DNA from: Candidatus Abyssobacteria bacterium SURF_5
GTDB lineage: Bacteria > Abyssobacteria > SURF-5
NCBI GenBank assembly: GCA_003598085.1
Contig: QZKU01000068.1
Coordinates: forward strand, 1-64,000
DNA length: 64,000 nucleotides
Direction: 5' to 3'
This document shows, in pieces, positions 16,921-25,537 of this stretch. Position 1 is the stretch's first letter. Every line of letters begins with the position of its first letter. A program made the position numbers and the translations under genes. Below the pieces are notes generated by a model. It was not told the DNA's origin and searched no databases. It saw only the letters and a program-made list of their open reading frames with translations.

Positions 16921-19358
16921 TCTGTTTCCGGAATCCCGGCCAATATTTTTTGATATGTGTAGTAGCTTGACTTGAGGTAAGAATGATATATGGGTGTGTT
17001 CCACTTCGTCCACGAGAAAACCGGCATCCCCTTCCTCGTCAACTGCCGCGGCAGATGGTCGGTCACGTTTGTATCCCGGCCGGTATTCACCGCCCCAAGG
17101 GCGCCCTCATCAGGTTTGTAAGAGACCGCGACGAAGCGAATCCCATCTGAGGGAACAGTCATTCCTTCTGCGGTTTTCCAGAGAATGCTCCCGGAGCTTG
17201 GGTCGGTGAAGTTGATGAGGCCCCAGGGAATCCGCATCTCGATCATATTCCCGTTCACGAAAAAATCGGCCAGAGAATCAAATTCGGGATGCTTCCGATC
17301 AAGCGAGCCAAACCTGAGATTGCTCATTGGAAAAACTCGTGCGGGGTAAAAGCGCGACCCGTCTTTGGCGGCGCGCCTGCTGTTGGTCTTGTTGAACATC
17401 ATTACCCACTCGCCCTGATCCGACACGGCCGGCCAGACCTCCTGCTTCTCGCTGTTGAAATACTTGTCGTAGCGGCGGCATACCAGAATTCTGCTCTTAT
17501 CCCTGCCGGCAAGATGGATGAGAAATTTCAGGCCGACCGGTGATTTGTAATTCGTGCGGAACGACAGCAGGAATTCCCCGTAGTCGGGTTTCCCCGTGTC
17601 GATTCCGATCAGGTAATGCGCTCCTGCAAAATCTATGGCATTGCGCGTTTCCAGAAGCAGGTAAAGGAATGCTTCGTCATGCTGTACGGCCAGCCTGCAG
17701 AGCGAGCGAGCGCCGTCGAAGCCGTCGCCGAATTCAACCAGAGGCGAAGCTGCATCCGCGGAGGCATATATCACCGCGTCTTGCCATTCTTCAGCACGCC
17801 CGGCCAGACTCACCTTTTTGTCGGGGTAACCGGGATACATCGCCAGCAGGCCGTAGTTTTGCTCGGCGTCCTGCAGGTTGAACCACAGCGGATTGCGTTC
17901 GGCAGGAAGTTCATACGGCAAAAAGAGCCAGTTCCTCTTGAACCACTCGTCGAACCAGCCAAACAGCGCTCCTCCCGCCAGACCCGCTTCATGAATGGTT
18001 TTCATGAGCACCCCATTGATGTGTCCCTGGTCGTTTTCTGAGTGGCCTCCATGATGCCAGCCGTCCCTGTGCCAGTGGCAAACTTCCCGACTGCTCGGGA
18101 CCCCGAATTCGGCTATAAGGATGGCCTGAGCGGCATGATGATTTTTGAGCGCGCGCAGATATGCAAGATACGTATTCTCCTCTGTGAGATAATCGTTGTT
18201 CATGAAATCTGGATAGTAGGGGTATGCATGGTATGTCACGAAGAAGCCTGCACCGTCCTTCACGCTTACTTTTGCGAAATCCAGAGATTCGGCATCCTCG
18301 TTTTCGTTACAGGCCGTCGATCTCACCTTCAAACCCTGCAGCGCCAGCTCGTCCTCGTATTTCGACTCCGAACCATGAACGAGCGGATCAAGTGTCGGCC
18401 AGCTCGTGGCGGAAACGGGATGGATGTGGCCGTATTTTTCGGCCTCGTATGCTTGAAGGTAGTCGCACATCTCGATTGTCCATACCTCGAATGGGGTGCC
18501 TTCGCGCAGAAAAAGATGGCGGCCTACATAATCGCGCATCCGCCTATCATTCAGTTCATTGAATCCCTTCACCGCACAACTTTCCCATTCCCTGCCAAAG
18601 ATGAAACCAATCGTGTACGCCGACACGTCGGAAGAGTATCTTCCGTGCGCCAGCCCGGGCCTTTCGGGCAGGCGCGCATTTCCGAAAACCGCATCGACCG
18701 CATCTCGCACGCTTCCCTGGATGTGCGACGCGTATGCGGCATCGAGAAAATTGTAGCCTTCTGGCAGCTCCGCCCACGTTCCCTGGAGCAGATAGAGCTT
18801 CTTCGGCGACCCGGTGTTAAATGCGCCCAACGCCTCATAGAACGACGGGGGGTGCACCGTGTAGAGGCGAATTGCGTTGACGCCGAGATCAGCCATCTGC
18901 CGCAGCCATTTCATATATGTGCCTTTGCGGATGGCGTATTCGCCGGGAAAATATCCCGGCAGTCCAAGACCCAGATTCATCCCCTTCACAAAAAAGGGGA
19001 CCCACTGCTCCCGGTGAACCTCGATGCGCCCATTCACACATCTGAACGACGATTGACGGCGGGGGGGTGTTTCAGGATTTTGCTGATTAGCCGTCTTGTC
19101 AATATAGGAAACGATGTCCTGATTATCCGGCTGGAGTTCCAACGCCTTATAGAACGCCCAGCGTGCCGTTGGCAGTTCATGCAGATGGTAGAAAGCTTTT
19201 CCTAATCCGAAGTAGCCTTCAGCAGTTGCCCCCGATTCCAGCTCCCTATTAAAGATGTTGACTGCTTCCTGATAATCCTGGTTTCGAAGTGCGAGGAAAC
19301 CCATCTCGAGATAGGATAAGGATGGTGCTCTCTTAACTCCTGCTCCCTCCCCTGACAT
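16917..19358 (-). CDS. TPR protein fused to a GH2/GH5-like TIM-barrel glycosidase
   Basis: An 813-residue protein: N-terminal TPRs (about 15-90), a TIM barrel (about 115-480), and a C-terminal region of about 300 residues with beta-rich carbohydrate-binding character. NAIRLYTVHPPSFYEAL, FGREWES and ILIAEFGVPSS resemble clan GH-A glycosidases, with Glu in the last two blocks as candidate acid/base and nucleophile. No signal peptide is evident at the chosen start, odd for an enzyme grouped with exported partners; either it is cytoplasmic or the start is misjudged. It overlaps the GT2 gene by 26 nt and the deacetylase by 4 nt. It may trim the nascent polysaccharide, the job done by the C-terminal hydrolase domain of PgaB. 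Confidence 0.75.
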   Translation of the reverse strand: MSGEGAGVKRAPSLSYLEMGFLALRNQDYQEAVNIFNRELESGATAEGYFGLGKAFYHLHELPTARWAFYKALELQPDNQDIVSYIDKTANQQNPETPPRRQSSFRCVNGRIEVHREQWVPFFVKGMNLGLGLPGYFPGEYAIRKGTYMKWLRQMADLGVNAIRLYTVHPPSFYEALGAFNTGSPKKLYLLQGTWAELPEGYNFLDAAYASHIQGSVRDAVDAVFGNARLPERPGLAHGRYSSDVSAYTIGFIFGREWESCAVKGFNELNDRRMRDYVGRHLFLREGTPFEVWTIEMCDYLQAYEAEKYGHIHPVSATSWPTLDPLVHGSESKYEDELALQGLKVRSTACNENEDAESLDFAKVSVKDGAGFFVTYHAYPYYPDFMNNDYLTEENTYLAYLRALKNHHAAQAILIAEFGVPSSREVCHWHRDGWHHGGHSENDQGHINGVLMKTIHEAGLAGGALFGWFDEWFKRNWLFLPYELPAERNPLWFNLQDAEQNYGLLAMYPGYPDKKVSLAGRAEEWQDAVIYASADAASPLVEFGDGFDGARSLCRLAVQHDEAFLYLLLETRNAIDFAGAHYLIGIDTGKPDYGEFLLSFRTNYKSPVGLKFLIHLAGRDKSRILVCRRYDKYFNSEKQEVWPAVSDQGEWVMMFNKTNSRRAAKDGSRFYPARVFPMSNLRFGSLDRKHPEFDSLADFFVNGNMIEMRIPWGLINFTDPSSGSILWKTAEGMTVPSDGIRFVAVSYKPDEGALGAVNTGRDTNVTDHLPRQLTRKGMPVFSWTKWNTPIYHSYLKSSYYTYQKILAGIPETE

Positions 19359-20736
19359 ATTCCCATTCCCTTCTCCCGATGATATAGTTGAAAAATGCTT
19401 GCATCCTCCAGACAGAATTTACTTGTCGATATCCGAAGTTCTCGAGAATCCCGAACAGCAGGAGCGTGAACAGGTGCCTCCACAGCGGGTATCTGCGATA
19501 TGTCAGCTCCTCGAGAAAGATTGAAGCGGTGGATAAGAACGTTCCATAGAAAATCGCCAGGGTCAGGAACAGCAGGAAGAATTCAAGACTGATGACGTGA
19601 AGGAAATAGCAGCCTATGACGATAATATAGCCGAACACCTCTACGATCGGGCTCAGCATCTCGACGAAAAAGTAATACGGCATAACAAACAGGCCGAGAG
19701 CGCCGTACTTCGGGTTGAGGAGCATTATCTTGTGCTTCAAGACGCTCTGGATAAGCCCCAGGTGCCAGCGCCTTCTCTGCCGCCCCAGCAGGCTCAATTT
19801 CTCGGGGACTTCAGTCCAGCAAACAGGATCGGATATAAATTTGATTTGATATGGCCTCTCCTTTTCCACCTGCTTCCGGTGGAGCCGCACGATCAATTCC
19901 ATGTCCTCCGTCACCGTGTCGGTACTGAAACCGTTCACTTCGATGACCGCCTGTTTATCAAACAGAGAAAACGTGCCCGAAAGGATCAGTGTGGCATTGA
20001 GAGCGTCCAATCCGACTCTGCCGAAAAGGAATGCCCGCAGGTACTCGACGATCTGCAGCAGCGCCAGTATGGTCCTTGGTAAATTGACCTTCTCGACCGC
20101 TCCATTGATTACCTCGCTCCCGTTCAAGGCTCTGACCACGCCCCCGCAGGCAATGATACGTTTTCCGCTTTCAAGGATCGGCATGATCAAGCGCAACAGG
20201 GCATCCCGCTCGAGGACCGAATCGGCGTCGACCGAGCAGAAATAGGGGCTGTGACAAATGTTGATGCCGCAGTTCAGGGCGTCGGCTTTCCCGCCCTTCT
20301 CCTTGCTTATGATCAGCAGGTTTGGAAGCTGCGGGTTGTAATAGAAAGTCTTTACCGGAGCCGTCTTTATCACATCACGGTAGATAAGATCGATTTTCTT
20401 CAGGTCAAATGCATTGATGAGGTTCTGCAAAGTGGAGTCGGTGGAACCGTCGTCGATGACGATGACTTCAAAGAATGGATAGTTGATCCCGAGGGCGGAA
20501 CTGACGGAAGCGGTAATATTCTTCTCCTCGTTATTTGCCGGAATCAAGATGGAGATCGGCGGTGTCTGCGGCGAGAGGCTGAACTCCCTGAAGGAGGAAT
20601 ACTTGATTCGCTTGATGTGGCGGAGAATGATGATCAGCGCTATCGTAAGAAGACTCGTATATATGAGATTGGTCAGCCCGTAATAGATTCCAACGAGATA
20701 ATTAATGACTACCGTCGCGGCAACTATCAGCGCCAT
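19333..20736 (-). CDS. processive GT2 polysaccharide synthase (PgaC/IcaA-like)
   Basis: A 467-residue family 2 glycosyltransferase with two N-terminal membrane segments (about 1-40) and three or four C-terminal ones (about 330-430). Catalytic motifs are in order: IDDGSTD, VDADS (DxD), TEDMEL (acceptor TED) and QRRRWHLG (Q/RxxRW), the hallmark set of processive synthases such as PgaC, hyaluronan synthase and BcsA. It polymerises and probably translocates a beta-linked polysaccharide across the inner membrane. It starts 3 nt after the HEAT-repeat gene. No PilZ domain is seen, so direct c-di-GMP control is not indicated. Confidence 0.9.
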   Translation of the reverse strand: MALIVAATVVINYLVGIYYGLTNLIYTSLLTIALIIILRHIKRIKYSSFREFSLSPQTPPISILIPANNEEKNITASVSSALGINYPFFEVIVIDDGSTDSTLQNLINAFDLKKIDLIYRDVIKTAPVKTFYYNPQLPNLLIISKEKGGKADALNCGINICHSPYFCSVDADSVLERDALLRLIMPILESGKRIIACGGVVRALNGSEVINGAVEKVNLPRTILALLQIVEYLRAFLFGRVGLDALNATLILSGTFSLFDKQAVIEVNGFSTDTVTEDMELIVRLHRKQVEKERPYQIKFISDPVCWTEVPEKLSLLGRQRRRWHLGLIQSVLKHKIMLLNPKYGALGLFVMPYYFFVEMLSPIVEVFGYIIVIGCYFLHVISLEFFLLFLTLAIFYGTFLSTASIFLEELTYRRYPLWRHLFTLLLFGILENFGYRQVNSVWRMQAFFNYIIGRREWEYVRGGSRS

Positions 20737-20739
20737 GGT

Positions 20740-21981
20740 TCAATTATCCTCTTCAAAGATTCCCGTGATTGCCTGCTTGATTTTCAAGTTCTCTCCCTTT
20801 TCCAAGTATTCTTCAAAAGGGGTCCGGAAACCGGTTTGATACATCGCCCTCGCCAATTCCCTCGACTGACGAAAGATGTAGCCGTCTCCGTCATCGAGAT
20901 TCGTGAACAACTTTTCGATGTACGTCCCCTTCAGGATCTCCTCGCAAATGCTATTCCTGACGTAAGCGTCGCCTGAACGGAGGGCTTCCAGGAATATGGG
21001 AAGAGCCTTGTCGCCCCTTTCGACCAGGGCGGCCGACGCTGAGCTGCGGACGTGCCAGCTCTCATCGAGCATCAGTTTTGCCAGGAGCGGAATCATATCA
21101 TCGCCGGGGGCGAGCTTCAACGCCCGCGCCGCATGCATCCGTACAAACCAGGCCGGATCATCAATCAACCCGGCCACTTTCTCCCAAGCGGCAAATCCGG
21201 TGTCTTTCGCACTCGACTCGATAACCCTCAATGATTTTGCTCTTACTTCGGCGCTTGCAGAGGTAAGGTTTTCGGCTGCAACGACGGCCGCTGTACTGTC
21301 ACGCATCTGAGAAAGCACCTCGAGCAGCAGGGCTTTGGTCAGATCGTCAGCTGTGCGAACACGCTCGATAAGGAAAGGCGCCGCAGAAGGGCCAAAATTC
21401 AGCAGGAACGCCTCGAGAGTTTTTCGCGCTGCAAGCGATTTCTGGATGAGCGCCGGAAGACGCTCAAGAATGGCAGTCAACCCTTCCGCCGCGCCTATTT
21501 TGCTGAGGGACCGCACAGCGACTGAAACTATTTCGGCATTTTCCTCATCGAGACACTGTATCAGGTTCTGAACGGACCCCAGACTATGCATCGCGCCCAG
21601 TTTGTTGATTGCGGATGCGCACGCGATCACATTTCTCGCGTGCAGTTTCACCTCGTAATAGGATGGATACGATAATTCCACGAGTATTTTCCGGGCCTTC
21701 TCCGCATATGATTCACCATTGGCAAAATTCAGCAACACCTCTTCCACGGCGTGCCATTTTGCGCTTCCCGGCTTTGCGACCAACTCTGAAAGATCGTAGG
21801 AGCCCTCGGATCGAAAAATGTTCTTCAATAACCCGTGATACTTGAGCCGCAATTCATCCAGCACAGCATATCTTCTTCCTTGGACGATACGGCGAATGAT
21901 TCCGGCCAGCAGGAGGAGAAGAGTGAGACAGGACGTTATCCCGATAATAACAAGTATTATGAGCTTCAGAGTGTCTTGCAT
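20740..21981 (-). CDS. membrane-anchored HEAT-repeat protein
   Basis: A 413-residue protein with one N-terminal transmembrane helix (about 7-28) followed by a long array of HEAT/PBS-lyase-type helical repeats, e.g. AEIVSVAVRSLSKIGAAEG and PAWFVRMHAARALKLA. Such repeats form protein-binding solenoids. As first gene of the exopolysaccharide operon, 3 nt before the synthase, it is probably a cytoplasmic scaffold for the GT2 enzyme. No catalytic motif was found. Confidence 0.75.
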   Translation of the reverse strand: MQDTLKLIILVIIGITSCLTLLLLLAGIIRRIVQGRRYAVLDELRLKYHGLLKNIFRSEGSYDLSELVAKPGSAKWHAVEEVLLNFANGESYAEKARKILVELSYPSYYEVKLHARNVIACASAINKLGAMHSLGSVQNLIQCLDEENAEIVSVAVRSLSKIGAAEGLTAILERLPALIQKSLAARKTLEAFLLNFGPSAAPFLIERVRTADDLTKALLLEVLSQMRDSTAAVVAAENLTSASAEVRAKSLRVIESSAKDTGFAAWEKVAGLIDDPAWFVRMHAARALKLAPGDDMIPLLAKLMLDESWHVRSSASAALVERGDKALPIFLEALRSGDAYVRNSICEEILKGTYIEKLFTNLDDGDGYIFRQSRELARAMYQTGFRTPFEEYLEKGENLKIKQAITGIFEEDN

Positions 21982-22137
21982 AATGATCGCTCATTTCCAC
22001 GAGAGAATATACTTTTTGGAGATGGTATGGGGGTCCGAACGCGATGGGAGACGGCAGTCCCGCTCATACCGTGGATAACTCGATCTGCTATCACACAGAA
22101 AGAAACAGCGTCTTCAAGTGCCAGTCTTTGGGGCGGA

Positions 22138-22166
22138 ATTATACCGGCGTCAGCGAGGGAAGTCAA
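22138..22166 (-). promoter_or_regulatory. sigma-70 promoter of the exopolysaccharide operon
   Basis: Minus strand TTGACT (22166-22161), exactly 17 nt, then consensus TATAAT (22143-22138). The start near 22131 leaves a leader of about 150 nt before the HEAT-repeat ATG at 21981. The leader contains a possible long-range pairing GGTATG/CATACC, but I could not match it to a known riboswitch. Confidence 0.75.
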
Positions 22167-22254
22167 CAGGTTATAAACTATTACACTATGGTGAAACGCG
22201 TTCATATGGTCCGGGCTTCCTCCGCCGATTGCCGATATTGGCGCCAGAAAGGGT

Positions 22255-22284
22255 GGTCGGCGCCCCCACGAAGAGGCGCCGACC
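22255..22284 (-). terminator. 10-bp perfect hairpin downstream of the pilin gene
   Basis: GGTCGGCGCC (22255-22264) and GGCGCCGACC (22275-22284) form a perfect GC-rich 10-bp stem with a 10-nt loop, 58 nt past the pilin stop. The T-run after it is poor on the minus strand, so it may act as an mRNA-stabilising 3' stem as well as a terminator. Confidence 0.55.
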
Positions 22285-22306
22285 TTTACAGTTTCCCCAT
22301 GGTTTA

Positions 22307-22324
22307 GGCCAGCTCAAACTGGCC
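22307..22324 (-). terminator. first 3' hairpin of the pilin transcript
   Basis: GGCCAG/CTGGCC 6-bp stem with a 6-nt loop, 18 nt past the pilin stop codon. With the larger hairpin at 22255-22284 it gives a double-hairpin 3' end, consistent with an abundant, stable monocistronic pilin mRNA. Confidence 0.45.
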
Positions 22325-22342
22325 TTTCAGCACCCGTGGATA

Positions 22343-22840
22343 TCAACCACCGACCGGAGGATACAGACTACCAACCGCACGGAGAATCGGAGCGCCTGCG
22401 CCGGCGTCGGATCCGCGAACAACGCCCGATTCATCGACGTAGAAGGTACGGACGCCGCTCTGCGCATATGAGATGGGGTACGCGCATGCTTCCCACAGGA
22501 CCTCGTCGGTGTTGGCAGGACCAACTTTTGTTACGACAAAGCCGTAACCCGACTTCACGCCGCTGCCCAGCACCTCATCGATGAACGGCGGAGCATAGTC
22601 GCTGTACAGGTTCTGCAGGGTGCCGTATTCGCCGGTTCCGTCGAGATCCGCATCGACCAGACCGGACGACTGCATTGAGCTTTGCGCACTGGAGAGGGTT
22701 CTCAACGAACCGATAGCGGACGATTCGTTCGAGGCCAACCGCGCGCGCAGCAGGTTCGGGATAGCGATTGCGGCGATGATGGCAATAATCGCCACCACGA
22801 TCATCAGTTCGATAAGTGTGAAACCTTTATTGTTCTTCAT
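22343..22840 (-). CDS. pilA: type IV major pilin
   Basis: A 165-residue prepilin. A short leader MKNNKG is followed by FTLIELMIVVAIIAII, the class III signal cleaved and N-methylated at Phe by PilD, with Glu5 present. The globular part contains the GSLRTLSSAQSSMQ alpha helix and an unusually Gly/Asp-rich C-terminal half with only one cysteine, so the usual disulfide D-loop is absent. A strong SD (AAGGAGAAG) sits 3-10 nt before the ATG, and a sigma-54 promoter lies about 110 nt upstream. pilD is not in the window. The pilus assembly genes lie 10 kb upstream on the same strand. Confidence 0.9.
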   Translation of the reverse strand: MKNNKGFTLIELMIVVAIIAIIAAIAIPNLLRARLASNESSAIGSLRTLSSAQSSMQSSGLVDADLDGTGEYGTLQNLYSDYAPPFIDEVLGSGVKSGYGFVVTKVGPANTDEVLWEACAYPISYAQSGVRTFYVDESGVVRGSDAGAGAPILRAVGSLYPPVGG

Positions 22841-23179
22841 GTTCTTCTCCTTGAGAAAAAGTGGTTATTATTGCTTCAGTCTCTTCTCGCCTCGGTCGCT
22901 GTTGCCTCACCTCCCGGGGTATTAGCTTTTTTTGGTTCTGCGAAGAAAGGAGCAAAGACCATACCAATTCCTTCCCGGTTCGACAGGATACCTGAAAACG
23001 CGCGAATTTTGCCCATAAATCGGGGGAATTACAGTCTTTTTCCGGAAACCCTTGGGCATCTTTTTTTCTCATTCTCTGCAGAAGCGGCAGGCGCCTGGTG
23101 ACAATAATTGGTGGGGGGCGTCAATTTACGGCACTCAACTCAAAGGAAAATGAATTTACAAAAAGAGTGCGGCGCGAAA
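22841..23179. other. 339-nt pilin promoter region
   Basis: The gap between the last DUF2723-type gene and the pilin gene. It carries the sigma-54 promoter at 22951-22967 and a pilin leader of about 100 nt. The leader-proximal part (22905-22918) has a GC-rich CACCTCCCGGGG stretch. The distal half (about 23000-23179) shows no gene and could hold PilR enhancer sites, which I could not define. Confidence 0.5.
22951..22967 (-). promoter_or_regulatory. sigma-54 promoter of the pilin gene
   Basis: Minus strand TTGGTATGGTCTTTGCT has GG and GC exactly 10 nt apart, matching TTGGCAC-N5-TTGCW at all but two informative positions. Known pilA genes are activated by PilR with sigma-54, and intact pilS/pilR genes lie at 33868-36879. 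Confidence 0.75.
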
Positions 23180-25537
23180 TCAGGGATTGTTCTTGTGCTG
23201 GAGGGAATTGAAGAGGGGAAGCATCTTCTTGTCTTTTTCGACGAGGCTCGCGGTTTTCGCCGGGCCTAATGCAAGCGCCTTTTCAAGAGCCGATGCCGCC
23301 GCGGAGGATTTCCCGTTCATCATATGAAGGCATGCCAGATTGTACCAGTTTTCACAGTTGTTCGGATCGCTTTCGACCGCCTGCGACAGGTACTTTTCCG
23401 ACTGCTGGAGATCGTGAAGGCGGAGATATAAGACACCCAGTGAAGAGAGCGCTTCCGCAGAGTCAGGTTTTAGCAGAAGCGCTTTTTGAAAACTTTTGCT
23501 TGCGCGCTTATTGTTCGCAAGAGAAGCATAGCAGAGACCAAGGCTGTAGTGATCCTCAAAATTGGACGGCGCAAATTTTATGGCCCGGCGAAAGAAAGGA
23601 ATCGCCCGGCTTACCTCGTTTCGCAGGAGCAGCGCCTGCCCCACATTATGATTGGACACCGGGTCGTTCGGATCAATTCGAAAAGCCGAATGAAAACTTG
23701 TGAATCCTTCTTGTGCATTATTCTGTTCATATAATAGGGCGCCAACATTGTTCAGAGCGCGTGTATCGCGTGGATTTAATAAAAGGGCTTCCTGGTAATA
23801 TCGAAGAGAATTCAGGATGTCATTGTGCCACTGATAGAAGACAGCATAATTAAAGAAATGGTTTCCGTATACTTCCCCCGCGGCGGCGTCTCCTTTAGTA
23901 ATCTGCTTGACATTGTTGTAGTCCAAGAAGATGAATTGATTTCCCTCGACCGTCGGCCCCGGCGGAAGAATCTGAAAGACGAACTTGTATGGTACGAATC
24001 GCTCGATCAGAAAATGATTAGACTCGCTGCCCTCCCAGAAGAAGGGGAAACGCGAAACGTTGGCTTGATGAAATTCTTTCAAAAATGCGGCAGCAAACCA
24101 TGGCATTTCGCCCGCTCCTGAAGTTTTCGCAGAAATCTCTGCCGGCCCCTCCTCATATTGAAATTCCAATGGAACTTCAAGTTCGGGATATTGGCTGCGA
24201 ACCTGGTCAAGATATCCCGGCCTTGTCATACCATTACGCGTTATTATCTTGACGTCGGTCCTGAACCCTTCGCATATCTGCAGGTACCATGAGATGAACA
24301 GCGGATTCGCGGAGCCGGTGATCAATACGGCATCCTTTGGGAGCGAGGAAAGCAGCTTGCGCCCGTAATCCGCCGCATAGGAATAGTTCCGCTTGTTGGC
24401 CTCGCGATAATGAGTTACAGCCGAAAGCAGGATAAGAAACGCCGACGCCGAATAGAGTATCGCACTCCTTTTCGCGGACAGATACTGCGAAAGCATCCCG
24501 ATACCGAACCCTACCCAGACCATCGCCAACAATATTGCGGGCACGAGATAGGCTGAAATGAAAGCGCTGTTCAAAGTTGTGAAAAACAGGACGGCGATAA
24601 TAAGGAGCGTATAGAGAAAGGCCGCCCTTCGTTTCTTCCATAGGAAGAGAGTCCCTGCAAGGGCGAGAAAAACTCCGATGATTGTCAGATTGGAAGTAAC
24701 AACACTTGTAAGATTTCGAAGTCCGTAAATGAGCCCTACCAGCGTTGGTATCTGCACCAGTTTTGCGCTGTATTGTTTTGCCGTGACCACCCACAGGAAG
24801 TTACGCAGATTCTCAGGATTCCCCCAATCGATTGCGGGATCGGCTGCCGAACGAATAGGAAGATATGCATACAGGCAAAGTGCCAAAAGGAACAGGGCGC
24901 ACATAGCCAGCAGGCGAGCAGGACGGACAAGAACCCAACGGAGACGAGCGAAAAGCACGAGTGCCAGTGAAGGCGCGAAGAACAGGCCCGCAACATGATT
25001 GGTGAAACTCAGTCCATAGACAAAAGAGAGAACAAGAAGCCGCCGGGTCAGTTGCGGGTCGTTCGATTCGCCGGCATCTATGCGGAATGCCATGAGCGTT
25101 ACAAGCATCATGAAAAATGTGTGGAGAGTCGTTGTCTCGGCGACAACAGACTGCTCCCACATGAGCAGCGAGAACGCGGCGCCCAGAGCCGAGATTGCAG
25201 CGGAAAAATCGGTCTGTCCGGCCGAGAGCTTCTCTTTTCGACCCAGTTCCCGAACTATTTGAAAGAGAACCACACAGGTCAGGGCGCCGAAGAAAGCCGA
25301 CATCAGGTTGACCCGGTAAGCGGGAGAGCCGATCGGCAGCAACGTGAATAGCCTCCCCAAGAGCGCATACAGAGGATGCCCCGGCGGATGCGGGATTCCG
25401 AGCGTGTAGCAGGCCGCTATTAGTTCGCCGGCGTCGTCCCAAAAGACGGTCGGGCAGAGAGTATAGATGTACACCCCGAAAACAATCAGAAAAACGATCA
25501 CCGGCGCAAGGTGTTCTCTTTTCAGATATCGCTGCAT
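23180..25537 (-). CDS. DUF2723 O-mannosyltransferase-like membrane protein with TPRs (copy 3)
   Basis: 785 residues: about 11-12 membrane segments (about 15-400) and C-terminal tetratricopeptide repeats (about 560-770). Near residue 26 the family motif CPTVFWDDAGELI is followed by LGIPHPPGHPLYA, the acidic first-loop signature of DUF2723 protein O-mannosyltransferase-like enzymes. ESVVAET-type block is present as QSVVAETTTLH near 145. It is the last of three tandem paralogues and overlaps copy 2 by 16 nt. It presumably transfers a lipid-linked sugar to extracytoplasmic protein; TPRs may dock the acceptor. Donor identity is inferred from the DPM-type synthase upstream. Confidence 0.8.
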   Translation of the reverse strand: MQRYLKREHLAPVIVFLIVFGVYIYTLCPTVFWDDAGELIAACYTLGIPHPPGHPLYALLGRLFTLLPIGSPAYRVNLMSAFFGALTCVVLFQIVRELGRKEKLSAGQTDFSAAISALGAAFSLLMWEQSVVAETTTLHTFFMMLVTLMAFRIDAGESNDPQLTRRLLVLSFVYGLSFTNHVAGLFFAPSLALVLFARLRWVLVRPARLLAMCALFLLALCLYAYLPIRSAADPAIDWGNPENLRNFLWVVTAKQYSAKLVQIPTLVGLIYGLRNLTSVVTSNLTIIGVFLALAGTLFLWKKRRAAFLYTLLIIAVLFFTTLNSAFISAYLVPAILLAMVWVGFGIGMLSQYLSAKRSAILYSASAFLILLSAVTHYREANKRNYSYAADYGRKLLSSLPKDAVLITGSANPLFISWYLQICEGFRTDVKIITRNGMTRPGYLDQVRSQYPELEVPLEFQYEEGPAEISAKTSGAGEMPWFAAAFLKEFHQANVSRFPFFWEGSESNHFLIERFVPYKFVFQILPPGPTVEGNQFIFLDYNNVKQITKGDAAAGEVYGNHFFNYAVFYQWHNDILNSLRYYQEALLLNPRDTRALNNVGALLYEQNNAQEGFTSFHSAFRIDPNDPVSNHNVGQALLLRNEVSRAIPFFRRAIKFAPSNFEDHYSLGLCYASLANNKRASKSFQKALLLKPDSAEALSSLGVLYLRLHDLQQSEKYLSQAVESDPNNCENWYNLACLHMMNGKSSAAASALEKALALGPAKTASLVEKDKKMLPLFNSLQHKNNP

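Noticed and set aside
16920-17013. Longer start for the polysaccharide deacetylase at 17013
   Set aside because: The ATG at 16920 overlaps the upstream stop as ATGA and gives a perfect Tat leader; the extra 31 residues look non-coding.
21982-22131. c-di-GMP (GEMM) riboswitch in the leader of the exopolysaccharide operon
   Set aside because: The conserved GEMM core and tetraloop receptor segments are not found.
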